The position numbers were made by a program, and so were the translations under genes. From Calliopum simillimum (taxonomy: Eukaryota > Arthropoda > Insecta > Diptera > Lauxaniidae): DNA of 64,000 nt. The stretch spans positions 111,490,897 through 111,554,896 of the forward strand of contig OX638370.1 in the NCBI GenBank assembly GCA_951812925.1, written 5' to 3'. Below the pieces are notes generated by a model. That model was not told the origin of the DNA. It worked only from the letters and a program-made list of their open reading frames with translations, and did not search any database. Below are positions 36,510 to 48,979 of the stretch, piece by piece; the first letter of the stretch is position 1; each line of letters starts with the position of its first letter.

Positions 36510-38265
36510 TAATTTCACAGATTTTATATCTTTTACGATTATATCACTGATATTTACATACATATGTGAGTTACAGGGTTTCCAGTCGATTACACAAAAT
36601 TTATGTAGCCATAAATAAAAATCATCATACATCAATCATAAATGGACATTGTGATGCAATAATGTGTCTGTCGCCAACCCACTCGAAATTAATTTTGAGA
36701 TGATATTTACGATTTGTGTACTTCAACTTATAGGTAGAACAAATTGCATATGAAATTGACAAAGAAATTTGGTTATTTTCAAACTCTTATTTTGAAAATA
36801 GGTACTTCTAATTAATTAGAATTGAAGTGTATCATTTCATTTCATGCTTACTAAAATTTTGATGATGAAAAAAAATGAGCAGTAAAATAAAATTCATAAA
36901 AACTGATGTTATTTATTAAGTTTTAAGCATATTTAATCAATTGAGTACATACACGTGCCTGTTATCAAATGTTAGTCGAGTTTAAACGACTCTGACCTGA
37001 TTAAAAATTGTCATTTCATTAATTATGTAGGAGATAAAATGTTAACATATTAAAAAAGAGGAAAAAAAAATACTTAAATCCTATTATCTGGATTAAATTA
37101 AGGTATTTCAGTACATTTTTAATGATTTAATCATCTACTTTTGCTAGCGCTCGTATTTTTTGTATTTCCCCTGGTGTTGATTATTTTTGTAAATAACAAA
37201 AACTAGTTTAGTTTTTTACTATAATTTAAACTCAAATAACAGAAATAATTGCTGTTGAAAATTTAAACACATAAAACTAAATTTGAAGAACAATTTTAAC
37301 TTATCATTATGAGATATTGTATGTCCCCTGTCAATTTTATCAACTAAGATAGAGTGAGCTAAAGTTTATAAAACTTGCTGAAGTAGAATTTGGAAACAAA
37401 AATGCCGCATTATTTGGTTCAAGAATAGATGACTAACAGTATCACTTTTTGAACTTTCAGAAACTAAATTTTTTCAGTGCATTAGTTTGCTATTTTTTCA
37501 AGAATAATTAATTACCTTAACACCAACTTGTGACAATTGTCACAACAAGAAATAGTGTAATACAGCAAAAAAAAAAAAAAAAAATAAAAAAAGTGCATAA
37601 AAAAATCAGCGCGCTTATAGTACAAAACGTGGGTGTCAACCTTGAACTAAAGCCTCAACTACCGCTCAAACAGCCACCAACAAAGATAGACATATATATA
37701 GGTAACATTTAACGAGAGTGACAAACAGAATTTGTTTTTATCATGCGAAAAAAGAGGGAAATTAATTGTTTTTTAAGTGCAACTCTATAGTTTTATATAA
37801 CATTTTGGTTTTGTGGCCATACGAGGAGACAGACATATGCGAGATATAGCGCAGCGCTCACATGTCACACAGTGTGAATTGAATATGGAAAATGCATTTG
37901 CAATTTAACCTACAAATGATTTAAGTTTTAATTTCAAATTTTTAAAATTCAAGCGTGTATAGTATGATGTTTTAGTTTTGTTTGTTCATTTACTGCTACA
38001 TTTTATTACCACAAAAACTTGGTAATTAAATACGTTTTCTTTTGGTTTTAACAAGCGAAAGGTTAAAATGAATACTTAAAGGTTGATCTGATATATTTGA
38101 TTGTATAAGCTTTATTTAATTGATTAAATTGCGTTTCAGTTATAAAAAAATTGTACAATATTTATGCACGTCTGTGTAAATGTGATAAAAAGTTTGACTT
38201 CTTTTTCATATTACAGCTATTTTGCACATGCATCGAAAGAAAAAACTTTAAAATCAGAGAAAAAT
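36510..38265. other. Intron sequence, nothing firm
   Basis: The region is AT-rich with poly-A runs. The 60-codon plus-strand frame near 37530 crosses a poly-A stretch and is not a gene. Confidence 0.5.
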
Positions 38266-38270
38266 GACGC

Positions 38271-38362
38271 CAAAAGCAAATACTTTTGAATCAAAAGCAA
38301 ATACATTTGAATCAAAAGCAAATACATTTGAATCAAAAAAAGCAAATACATTTAAATCAAAA
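38271..38362. repeat. ~20-bp tandem repeat (four units)
   Basis: Units of AAAGCAAATACATTTGAATC repeat four times with small changes, followed by TAAATGGTTGTAAATG. The minus-strand frame VFAFDSNVFAF is the repeat translated. Confidence 0.85.
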
Positions 38363-38969
38363 GTAAATGGTTGTAAATGAACACTATTTTTATAGCCCAC
38401 ATCCAGGTTATATTCACTTTGTTTCAGCTTCAGTTTTTGATACAGAGAAGAAGTCGTGGCAGGTATCGAAAAGTATATAAAAAAAGTCATACTAAAATTG
38501 CCGCCAAAATCAAAAATAGGAAAAAATTTTAAATTTCAAATTTAAAGGTACAGGTTTCCTTTAAATCAAATATAAAACCTTTTAAATTTTTGTACGGCTT
38601 TTAGATTTTTGCAAAAGTTGGGGTGTTGGTTTACCAAAGAATGAACCATAAATAGAAAAAATTTATAACTTTTAACAAAACAACTATACTTTTATGTGTC
38701 ATACGCATTAAGTTCTCAATGACAATTTCTCTGAATGAATAAGTATTATTAAACAAACAATTAATACAAATCAATAAAAAAAATCCTAAAAAATTAATGC
38801 ACATCTTGTTTAAAACATACAGCGTACTTCTAAGAATTCAAATTATAGAATTTTAATTAACTTAAGTGCGTTGTAAGATAATGTCACATGTAAGGGCCAA
38901 CTGTTTGCAGCATTTAGTTCAAGTTAAGCGCAAATTCTGCAAACGTATTGAATGAAGGTTCTTACTCTC

Positions 38970-38991
38970 GGGGGGGGGGGGGGGGGGGGGG
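38970..38991 (+). repeat. 22-nt guanine homopolymer
   Basis: There are 22 consecutive G residues in an AT-rich setting. The true length is uncertain because such runs are hard to sequence and assemble. Confidence 0.8.
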
Positions 38992-38999
38992 TAAAACCT

Positions 39000-40377
39000 T
39001 AAAAATTTGACAATGTCAAAACTATACTAAACTCACAAAAACTCATTAGGTATTTTATTTAATTTTATTACTCGATACGCGATATGCGTTTCTCTAACGC
39101 ATATTGGAATCTCAATGAAATATCGATCGTTAATCGTGCCTTAAATACTAATAATGTGCAGGGGTACTTTTCTTTTTGTTATGTTGCATAAGCATTTTGC
39201 ATTTAAATTTAGTTAATTTTTGACTATCAATTCAAAGGTTAAATTTTATGGAGGGTATTTTTTTCTTTTTTTATTAATACAGAAAAAAACCATTAAAGTA
39301 CACACTTTTTTTTTATTTTTTTGAAAACTCTTATAATTACAATTTTAGCATGTGTGACTGCTTTTTAAAAACGTGATCGATTAAACCTAATTAGCTGTTT
39401 AAAATATTCACATGATTCAAAAAATTTATTTTTTTTTTAAACACGCGACCGTTCAAAAATTGATTTTTTATCTTATTTATTCAATTTATTTCAATTAAAT
39501 ATGCGGAAAATTTCATCATTCTCAGATACGTCATTAAATCGTCATTTGAAACGAGTTATTTTGTGTTCATTTAGATATCGATTTATCAATCAATGCATGA
39601 TATTCGAAATTATTATTCAACATCATCATTATTATTATTGATTAAGCAGATTTACCAAAAAGCTGAAATATTTTATTATATTATTATATATTTATAATTT
39701 TTTCACTAATTCCACGAATTTTATTGACTAAATATTGGGCATTTGATAATTTAAAAGTTAAAGCATAACTTTGCATTCCTAATTTGTGCCATGTCTTCAG
39801 CGCTTCATCATGCTTCTTAAATTAAGTTGTGAGCTGAACATTTTTTTTTTTTTTTAATAAATTAGACCAAAACAAAATTTTAAATATTTAAATTATAGTG
39901 CTTGGCACTTTTTATGTAGTCACCTTTATTTTCAATACTATTTATGAGATTCTTTTTCTATTTGATATGATTCTATTGTTTGTCGGTGCTTAAGTCAAAA
40001 TATTAAAAAAATATAAATAAAAATGGCTAATATTGCTAATATGATCTGATATATTGGTTTTTCCCAACATGTTTCTTTATAAATTTCGGATATGTTGTGG
40101 AGACTGAATTCTAAAGCTACAGTTCTGTTAATAATTACCAAAATTTTGTGAAACGAGTCTACAACAGGTGTCGAAAATGAAATGGTTTTTGATTTGTCGG
40201 CGATATATCTATAGACTTTTGAAAAATCGGGAGTAGCGTTGCCAACGATGTCTCACTGAAAACGCTACTCCCAATGCGAAGGATTTACAGAGTGACAATT
40301 ATTTTTCGCATCGAATCTAGCTTTCGCAACGCATTTCCTATCGCATTGCATTACAGAGTAAGGCCCCAGGATTTTAG
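39000..40377. other. Intron sequence, nothing firm
   Basis: The region is AT-rich with poly-T runs. No bounded repeat or coding signal was found. Confidence 0.5.
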
Positions 40378-40755
40378 TTATCTATATATTAATACGCAAG
40401 ATAAAAATTTGTCTTACTTTTTTTACTATGTTAGAAATTAAGCACGACTTTAAATTATACACCATTAGAAAGGTATTTGTGTGTTAATGTGCACAAAATT
40501 AAAATTATTTTAATATTTTGCCATTAAGCCAGGTAAAATTATTTACAAATTTTTCAATATTTACAACGACAAAATACGCTGTCAAACAGAGCTGAAACGA
40601 GAAAGACAAAAAGCTGACTGACACTGACTTAACGATTCACTTTTGTCATTGTACTGGGGATGATAAATGAAGGTTTCTATTTTGTCCCAAAAGTACCAAA
40701 ATTGTTTAATACATTTGTGGTCAAATTTTTACCATTGGGCGATTCTAGTAAATAT
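40378..40755. repeat. Dispersed repeat (TTAATACGCA(A/C)GACAAAAATTTG), copy 3
   Basis: It starts TATATATTAATACGCAAG and ends ACCATTGGGCGATTCTAGTA, as in copies 1 and 2. It directly precedes a copy of the TTCTTTTGGTGT repeat into which the large palindrome is inserted. Confidence 0.75.
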
Positions 40756-40849
40756 AAAATTTAAATACGCTTCTTTTGGTGTAATCTATCGTTTCAAGTT
40801 CCAGAGATATAACGATCACGCAAGATTTGAACTTAGCGCCATTCGTCCG

Positions 40850-42756
40850 CACGGTGGTTTTTAAAAAATTTCAACTTTTTGAAATACCACCCGCGATTTT
40901 TTTCGGGGATAGTGTTGGGGGACCCTTCTAGTATCAGAATCCGGGAACCGCGAAATCGAACGTCCAGCCGTTTTTTTTTTTTGACTTTTTAGTTTTTTTA
41001 ACGATTTTTGAGAATGTCTCGGATTTATATACATATTATGTACACATATATATGTATGTACGTACATATATATACTTGTATATGTATATATGTGTAATAT
41101 ATATACATGTAAATATATATACATACATGCATACATACATATAAAAGGTATCGTTTCCGCACCATTTATTTAAAAAAAAAATCGGTTTTTTCGTATATAA
41201 AAAAACACAAACAAAAACCGGATACAGCAATAGTCACTCCAGATGTGATTTTTGATGCTTAATCCGAATCCGGTCTTAGAATTGCTCTATTACTTCTGGA
41301 CTTTGAGATATCCCTACATATATGTATAAAGGACACCACTTTTTTTCCTGTTTTTGAAGTTATATAACAAGATAAGATAATATTATGCCGTAAAATCTGG
41401 TATGACAGTTAATAGCCCTAGTTTTTTTCTTGAAAACTCAATCAAACCGATAACGATATCTTTTTTTTTGTCGGAGATATCTTTACCTAAAAAGTTAAAA
41501 AAGTGCAAAAACACGATTTTTGGCTATATTGGATGTTATATGCAGGACACACAAAATTCTTCTGTGAATTTCTATTACCAGAAACATTTAGTACTTTCTT
41601 TTGGCTTTCAATTGAGCTATTAAATGTTTATCTGCAATATTTCTCTGCAAAGTTATGTTAACTTTAAAATCACACTATGAAACTCAAAGTGAAAAATCTC
41701 GGTTTTCGGCTATATTTGAGGTTGTATACAGTACGGACGAAACTCGTCTGCTCTTTTTTACTAACCGACACATTTAAAACCATTCTTTATCTTCAAAATG
41801 AGCTAACAAGTGGTCTCTTGTAATAGTTTTCTTAAAAGTTATGACTATTTTAAGACGACATGTTGCAGCAATACGTATATAAGAAATACTCGTGCACTAT
41901 ATTTTAGTGGCACCCCTGTGAGTTTGCACTTCATAATGTAATTTTTAAATGGTCATAACTTTGTAAAGGAATATTGCAGATGAACATTTAATAGCTCAAT
42001 TGAAAGCCAAAAGAAAGTACTAAATGTTTCTGGTAATAGAAATTCACAGAAGAATTTTGTGTGTCCTGCATATAACATCCAATATAGCCAAAAATCGTGT
42101 TTTTGCACTTTTTTAACTTTTTAGGTAAAGATATCTCCGACAAAAAAAAAGATATCGTTATCGGTTTGATTGAGTTTTCAAGAAAAAAACTAGGGCTATT
42201 AACTGTCATACCAGATTTTACGGCATAATATTATCTTATCTTGTTATATAACTTCAAAAATAGGAAAAAAAGTGGTGTCCTTTATACATATATGTAGGGA
42301 TATCTCAAAGTCCAGAAGTAATAGAGCAATTCTAAGACCGGATTCGGATTAAGCATCAAAAATCACATCTGGAGTGACTACTGCTGTATCCGGTTTTTGT
42401 TTGTGTTTTTTTATATACGAAAAAACCGATTTTTGGAAGCTAATGCTTCCTTATCGGACGTTTTGAGAGGCAGAGTCTGAACAGCGAAAACATGCAACGA
42501 AAAAGTGTAACGGATGTTTGCAACGAAAATGCGTCACACATATAAAAATAGAGACGTACTGTATACAAAGTACAGTATACAGTATATATGTATGTATACA
42601 TATATATATGTTTATAAACATTGCGCGCACCAGCTCATGCTCTCTCTCTCTCTCTCTCTCTCACTTATTTTTCGAACGTAAGAGGGGCGCTCATATATAT
42701 AGATATATACATTTCACATATGGATATCTCTTATGTCCGCGCGCCAGCTCGCGCGG

Positions 42757-42792
<36 letters not shown>

Positions 42793-43495
42793 ACTTATTT
42801 CAAGATTTTTAGATAAAATAGAATCTCAGACGTTTGTTTCATATTTTAGTTACCATAAACCCATAATATCGTTTGTAGAAGACCCATCACTAGAAAATTC
42901 TACTGTAATTACTGAAGTTTCGGAAGAATAATCATATATTATAAATAATAATGTAAAATAATGCAATAAAAATATTTTTGTATTTAAGCTCGCTTTTTTA
43001 ATACTCCAGTTCAACATTTTACCTCTTACTTAATAATAAACAAATTTTAAAATATCAATTTATTATAAGTTTTAACTATAATAAGTTTTAGCTTATTATA
43101 TTAGCTTATAATAAGCATTAGCTTCCAATATCATCGGCCACTCCCCGAGTGCCACCTGCCGTTTTTTTTTAAAATAAATGGTGCGGAAACGATACCTTTT
43201 ATATGTATGAATGCATGTATGTATATATATATACATATATATATATTACACATATATACATATACAAGTATATATATGTACGTACATACATATATATGTG
43301 TACATAATATGTATATAAATCCGAGACATTCTCAAAAATCGTTAAAAAAACTAAAATGTCGGAAAAAAAAAAAACGGCTGGACGTTTGATTTCGCGGTTC
43401 CCGGATTCTGATACTAGAAGGGTCCCCCAACACTATCCCCGAAAAAAATCGCGGGTGGTATTTCAAAAAGTTGAAATTTTTTAAAAACCACCGTG
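40850..43495. mobile_element. 2.65-kb palindromic element with CACGGTGGTTTTT ends
   Basis: The outer arms (from CACGGTGGTTTTTAAAAAAT to the ACATATATA region, and the inverse at 43150-43495 ending CCACCGTG) span ~350 bp. The inner arms (41180-41640 and 41985-42430) are nearly identical inverted copies, so one identical 73-codon frame appears on both strands. The right arm is split by an extra element at 42436-43124. No transposase is evident. It sits inside a TTCTTTTGGTGT repeat whose halves remain at 40771-40849 and 43496-43605. Confidence 0.9.
42436..43124. mobile_element. ~690-bp insertion with GGAAGCTAATGCTT ends and a possible terminal exon
   Basis: It interrupts one arm of the palindrome, the symmetric position in the other arm being uninterrupted. 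The ends GGAAGCTAATGC and GCATTAGCTTCC are inverted. Inside are two CT microsatellites in a ~120-bp near-duplicate (ACCAGCTCATGCTCTC / GCCAGCTCGCGCGGGTTCTC) and a plus-strand tail with protein-like composition (DKIESQTFVSYF, VEDPSLENSTVITEV) ending at a TAA (42929-42931) shortly before a GCAATAAAAA signal. This may be the last exon of the element's own gene. Confidence 0.65.
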
Positions 43496-43896
43496 TGCGG
43501 TGATGTGTTGCTAACCAAAAGAAGAAAATAAGTTGACACATTATTGAAAAGCAGTTAAACAGTTTTTTAGCTCTCCTGAAAAGTTGCCAGTTTCGAGTTT
43601 TGTTCTTGAAACATCCTGTTTTTGATATTTTGTACTGAGGTTTTAGATTCGCAAAAACTTCTTCAATTTCAACAATTCGATGAAGTGCCTTTGGCACCTT
43701 AGGGTGGTAAAAACTGAGATAATGAGTACAACTAGTCGAAAAAAAAAAATTTTGAGATAAATTACTTCTATGAATGAATATAGCCCACATCGAGAGATTT
43801 ACAACGATATACTATACTTGATGATCGTACGTCAAATGGCGGAGCAACAGGCTACTTATTTAGAGGTCGAAAAAAAAAATTTTTATTTTTCCTTAA

Positions 43897-44936
43897 GGGG
43901 ACATTCGCTTTTGTAATTGAAAAGAAAAACACTTTTTAAAAATTTTATTATGAAAAAACTATTATATTTATTGACAAAATTTCTTTTGGACATTGTTAAA
44001 CACTGTTTAACCCTTTCGACTCGGAAAAAAACTGTGGGGTACACAATATTTATGATAGGTTAATCTTAGAAACTAAATTTAAGTAAAATGTTTGACCGTC
44101 TCTAAATTCAAATTTTCACCGCCAAAGCCGCTTCCGGTCTGTAGTCTCAACAGATGTTTTGGATTTGAATTTTCGGGATACAATGTCCTTGGAGTGGTTA
44201 TAAGAAAAAACAGTGGTTACAAAAAATTGCATTAATTTTATTAATTCATTCAATTTAAGTGACGTTAATAACCGTGTTATATTATTCAAAAGTTTTTATT
44301 CAAAAATTTTTGGGATATATTGTCCCAGCCGGGTCGAAAGGATTAAGAAATATGAAAAAATATTTTTTTTTATTTTTAGTTTCCCTTAGCTGCTGTAGAG
44401 GGCGCCATCCAAAAGTTACTTTTTAAACGGTAGGAAATATTTTAGACCTCCTGTAACAGATTTCTGAAAAATTCAAAATGGATTTTATTCTTGAGACCCA
44501 AAACTATACAATAAGCCTTTAAAATTTATACTTTTTTATATTTTGTATGAATATTTATGAAAAATGCGAAAAAATTGAGGGACTTAACGTCAAAAAATGC
44601 CCCGTAAAAAAAAGGGGGGCGTATTTTTTAAAACTTTCAGAGTTTTATTGTTTAATATTTTTTAGGAGTAATCGAATGCTTTTTGGTTTTTTAAAATCCG
44701 TCGAGTAGATTCGGAGAAATATGTCCTACCAGTTTGAAAAGTAACTTTTGGATGACGCCCTCTACAGCAGCCAAGGGAAACTAAAAATTAAAAAAATAAA
44801 ATTTTTTTCATATTTTTTGGACAATATGGACTTAACAATTTTCAAAAGAAATTTTGTCAATAAATATAATAGTTTTTACATAATAAAGTTTTTAAAAAGT
44901 GTTTTTTTGTTTTCAATTACAAAAGCGAATGTCCCC
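43897..44936. mobile_element. 1.04-kb TTAA-flanked inverted-repeat element, copy 2, with nested MITE
   Basis: The ends GGGGACATTCGCTTTTGTAA and AAAAGCGAATGTCCCC are flanked by TTAA (43893-43896, 44937-44940). It is the same family as 24459-25135, with the central part in the opposite orientation. The extra length comes mainly from the MITE at 44011-44342. Confidence 0.9.
44011..44342. mobile_element. 332-bp TTAA-flanked MITE nested in the previous element
   Basis: The ends CCCTTTCGACTCGG and CCGGGTCGAAAGGA are bounded by TTAA at 44007-44010 and 44343-44346. The uninterrupted sequence CACTGTTTAAGAAATATG is readable (as its inverse) in the right arm of copy 1 near 25016-25033, so the empty site is known and the TTAA duplication is direct. 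Confidence 0.9.
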
Positions 44937-44967
44937 TTAAAAATCAAAACCGATAAGCTTTCAAAAT

Positions 44968-45395
44968 GAGGGGCTTACAGCTGTACAATTTATTTTTTTT
45001 ATTGACGGCAAAAAAATATTTTTTTTAAATTTTTTTTTTATCATATAAAATTGAATGACAGAATAATTATGATATAATAAATTTTCAGCCAGCTACTCAA
45101 TAATGATGGCTTTGGTTGAGCTCGTTAACGTGCATATCGCAGAACACTTGGGATTCCCACGTTCAAATCCTGACCGGTAAACATTTGAGTTTCGAACCCC
45201 GACTATCAATAAATTGTACTGCCCATGTTCAGCCCAATTCAAATGAATAATTCAATTGTACAGTCTATGTCCGGACTTGTACAGCCCATATGAAGCATCG
45301 TGTACTGCCAAAATGTCCTGCAAAACCACCATGTTCGGCCCTTGTACAGCACAAAAAAGTAATGAAATTTGGCCCTTGTACAGCCGTAGTTTAAA
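44968..45395. repeat. Repeat with (T/C)GTACAGCC tandem motif and tRNA-like head
   Basis: At 45108-45176 a TGGTTGAGCTCGTTAACGTG stretch (A-box-like) and GTTCAAATCC (B-box-like) are spaced as in tRNA-derived SINEs, but a full cloverleaf is not convincing. It is followed (45215-45395) by degenerate units around TTGTACAGCCC and ATGTTCGGCCC. Possible inverted ends are ACAGCTGTACAA and TTGTACAGCCGT. Confidence 0.45.
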
Positions 45396-45399
45396 AATT

Positions 45400-46101
45400 G
45401 TTTTTTTTTTTTTTTTTCACTCGGGGTATAAGGCAGTTAAAATAAGGCCAGACATGTCTTGTACAAAAAACTCTGCGCCTTTTTTATACAAATATTTCTT
45501 TTATTTTTTGTTAAAATTACAAAAAAATAAATTTAAATGAAACATTTTAAGCTCATAATGCTAACGCTTCGCTTAATGAAAGCACAGTTATTAAACTGAA
45601 TTCTTTTCACGCGCTGCATTTACTTTTATCAGAACAGGAAATTATGAGGTCTCTACAAATATTTGCATATGGGTTGTTGTTATGTTACGTGCCATAATAT
45701 AAAATTTGAAGCTTTTCGAGCGTTAAAGAATGCGGGTAACAGCAGGCTACATACGCAGTTACTTTGATTGTGTTGCCAATAAAATGCTGTTAAGGAGGTA
45801 ATCATGTTTTTCAGCAGCATTAAAAGGAAAATTTACAATAAATTTAACTTTCGGAAAACATTTTAAAATCTTAAAATATCTAAATTTACACTAACAAACT
45901 GATTTGCCAAACAAATAATGTTTGAATCGAATAAATATATAATTGGCCTAAGCACACAAATCATTTCCTCAGTGTAGTATGTAGCATATGTTGTAATACG
46001 ACGAGACACGCCAGAAATTTTAAGTAAAATATTTGTGGAACAACTAAAATGTTTGTGACCGTTTAACTCAATGAGGAAGATAATTACCTTATTTTTTCCC
46101 A

Positions 46102-46138
<37 letters not shown>

Positions 46139-47414
46139 TAGATCGTAAATTGTGAATGACAATTTTTTGTGGTCGTAAAAAAAACACAAAAAAAAAAAGA
46201 TATGAATTGATTTACTGAATGAAAATGTTAATATATTTGAGTTGCTAAAATTGTAGCCACATGTTTGTTTGCATCATAATTCGCTTGTTTTGCATGTTAA
46301 CAATTAAGTTTTATTGCCAATTTTTTGCAAAAATTTTGATCGAATTCGTTTTAATTTATGGGGCGGCGCTTAATTTTTGTCTTTTCTTTCTTTTTTATTT
46401 ATGGTTATTAACATAAAACACGATTTCGATTACGTTTGTGCAGCAATTTGGTTGGTTGTAAGACAAATGTAAATTTTTTTCTCATTCATTTTATTTTGTT
46501 CTTGCAAAGATTTAAGTAACTTGCTGATAGAAACTGTGTATGTATATAATTTTTAGTAATTTATTTTTTAAAATAAAAACTTCTTACACTGGGTGGAAAG
46601 AATTATTTGTCACCAACGACTAAATTGAATATTTAAAGCCCAGTCAAGTAAGGATTCCTAAATAATGTAAGAAAGCCAAACATTTGCACAAAACTTTGTT
46701 TTGATATTCTGAAGACTTGATAAAAAGTCACTTGATAATCTCGGGTCTGTGTGTCAAGACATTTGAGGTAGTGGTTCCATCTCCCGAAAAAAATAAATCG
46801 GTCGACAGTTTCATAGCTTATAAAATTTCCTACAAAAAATCGAGTTTTTGTCTTCGACTCACTATGCTAGTATGTTTGACTTTTTTACTGCGATAGATGC
46901 TGAGCAATCAGTCAGTCGTATGAGAAAAAGTCAAGAAACCCATATAATTCAAAAAACATAATATGCTACTTCGATATAGTAAGGCGGCGTAGGTCGGTAT
47001 TTCAGAGAAAAAATAAGGCTTTTAAATTAACATGAATTAGAAAAAGTTAAGCATTACATAGAATCCAAGAGTCTGGATAACTCATAATACAAAGAAGATA
47101 AAAATTGATATGTACATAGTATATAGTATTACGAAGGGCCTAACAAAAGTTCGCTTGGTAGGTGTCATGTTATAAATTTTTAGTAAATCAAAAAATTGCG
47201 TACTATTTTTTATAGTCTTACGATATATCATTTTAATTTTCAGAAAGATCGGCCAAAATGGAGAGAAGAAAACCTAAAATTCATGAAACAATGTCTGCAG
47301 ATATTCCAGTGCCAACGCAGCAAGAGATTCGGTTCGCTATTTTTTTTAGATTTCGACGTAAGCTCAAGCCAGTGGAAATATTTAGTGAATGCCAAATGTC
47401 ATACATATTTTTTC
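45400..47414. other. Intron sequence, nothing firm
   Basis: It includes a 34-nt poly-T at 46104-46137. No bounded repeat or coding signal was found. The plus-strand frame at 47196-47417 has no recognisable family. Confidence 0.5.
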
Positions 47415-47590
47415 TGAAAGTATAAATTACTCTACATAAAGTCAAATTTACGAAATTTAAAGTAAATATTCTTTTATTATTTAACTACATTTTATTTGTA
47501 AATATGACGTTAGGGATCCATCAAATAGTTCAGACGTAAGGTAAATTATACTTGAAATTTGGTGTTGATTACTTTAATTTTTTTTTGAAA
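47415..47590. repeat. Partial inverted copy of the ACACGGAG element
   Basis: It reads the reverse of 35800-35990: GATCCATCAAATAGTTCAGA, CGTAAGGTAAATTATACTTG, AAATTTGGTGTTGATTACTT. It ends in a poly-T/poly-A stretch. Confidence 0.65.
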
Positions 47591-48149
47591 AAAAATGTTT
47601 TTTTTTTTTTTTTTTTTTTTTCATAGAGGTGATCTGATTGTAGTTCTGGGTAGCACTCGAAGATAAAATCCTAGAAAATCCTAGTAACTTTTTTCCAAAA
47701 TATTTGTACTTTTCATTTTAATCAAAAAATCAGAATTATCGTAAAGGAGTTCTGCGTAGCTCTCAAAGATTCATCCTTTTTTTCCTCAGTGACCGATGGA
47801 ACCTGATTTAGTGATTAACATGAAAACTTCGAATAATATGGAAAAGTGGTACAAGGATTTTCTGTAGAACTCTTCGAGCGTTATCTGGAATTCTCTTCAG
47901 AAATTTTTACATAAAAAAAAAATAAGAACTCTTTCTTGTGAGGTCAAAAATGTTTTCAGAATACCTCTAGGCTGAGCAAAAAACGGCACACCTCCGATTT
48001 TTGATCCAAATTCGCAGAGCTATTTTAAAATTTGTGAAAGAACTCCAGAAATATTCCCAACGGACTTAGAACTGTAGTAAAACTTTTGGTTTTCGACAGT
48101 TCCGAAGCTCACTTCACATGAGTTTGACACTGAACTTGATTTTGGGAAG

Positions 48150-48640
48150 CAAATTTTGATAACCAACGAGGTCCAATTCACATTCTCTGACGACGTTACC
48201 GAGTAAAATTACCTCATTTGGGGAACAGAGAATCCACACAATAGGTATCCATGAAATACCAATGCATGACCAAAAAGTGACTGTTTGATCCGGCGTGTGC
48301 GCAAAAAAAAACCATCATTGGGGCATATTCTTCAGAGAAGGCGAAGCAGTCGATGGGAATCGATATAGGTGGAAGATGACTCATTATGTCTGCCCAAAAA
48401 TGCGTAAAAGAGGTCTAGACGATTATTGGTTTAAACAAGATCACACTGCAGCAAATCAAACAAAGCAGTTTCTGCGACTAAAATTTCCTGGACGTGTGAT
48501 GTCAAAAAAGGAGCCATTGACTGGCCACCAAAATCTCCCGATCAGAACGCTCTGGACTTCTTTCTGTGGGGTTATATGAAAAGCAAAGCCTCAGACCATT
48601 TGACGAGTTCAAGGTAATCATTCGTACCGAAATCATCGCT
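48150..48640 (+). pseudogene. Tc1/mariner-superfamily transposase fossil
   Basis: The frames read in order: a SDDVTE stretch, IWGTENPH, an interrupted block, GNRYRWKMTHY, DDYWFKQD with the second catalytic Asp region, LKFPGRVMS, and, after a +1 shift near 48530, WPPKSPDQNALDFFLWGYMK with the third acidic region. In-frame stops and the shift make it dead. It is the catalytic half only, and terminal inverted repeats were not found. Confidence 0.8.
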
Positions 48641-48979
48641 AAGCCGCCCGAAATATTTAGTTATGGAAATTTTAGCGAAAAGAAAACATGTTGCCGTGGT
48701 CAATAGAGACGGCCATTTGACGTTGTATTTAAAAAGTAGTCCAAATTAATCGAAGAAAACAAAATTATATAAAAATATCTCATACATGCGATTCGGTTGT
48801 TTTTTGAATTTTGGTTCAAGCAATGATTCCACAATCGAAAAAAAAGTAACTTTCATTAATAAATTAAGGCGATTCAGATAACTGATTAAGGCAAATGAAA
48901 TTAATTTAAAAAATAAAAAGAAATTAATAATAAATCGAAAACAAAGTTAAAAGAAAAACATATTACTCATTGAATATGA

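Noticed and set aside
37629..37680. SH3 exon suggested by a TGGTGG on the minus strand near 37673
   Set aside because: The translation around it (CWWLFER then stop) lacks the GDWW-AR context and is closed by a stop.
41402..42209. Two identical 73-codon genes on opposite strands (41402-41623 and 41988-42209)
   Set aside because: They are the same inverted-repeat arm read on both strands. Composition and context give no support for a protein.
42518..42931. A 137-codon plus-strand gene
   Set aside because: Its first two-thirds translate TATA/ATG microsatellites and CT repeats. Only the last ~45 codons look protein-like, and these are noted as a possible exon of a mobile element.
43332..43790. 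A 152-codon minus-strand gene
   Set aside because: It crosses the terminal arm of the palindromic element into a second repeat. No codon bias or family similarity was seen.
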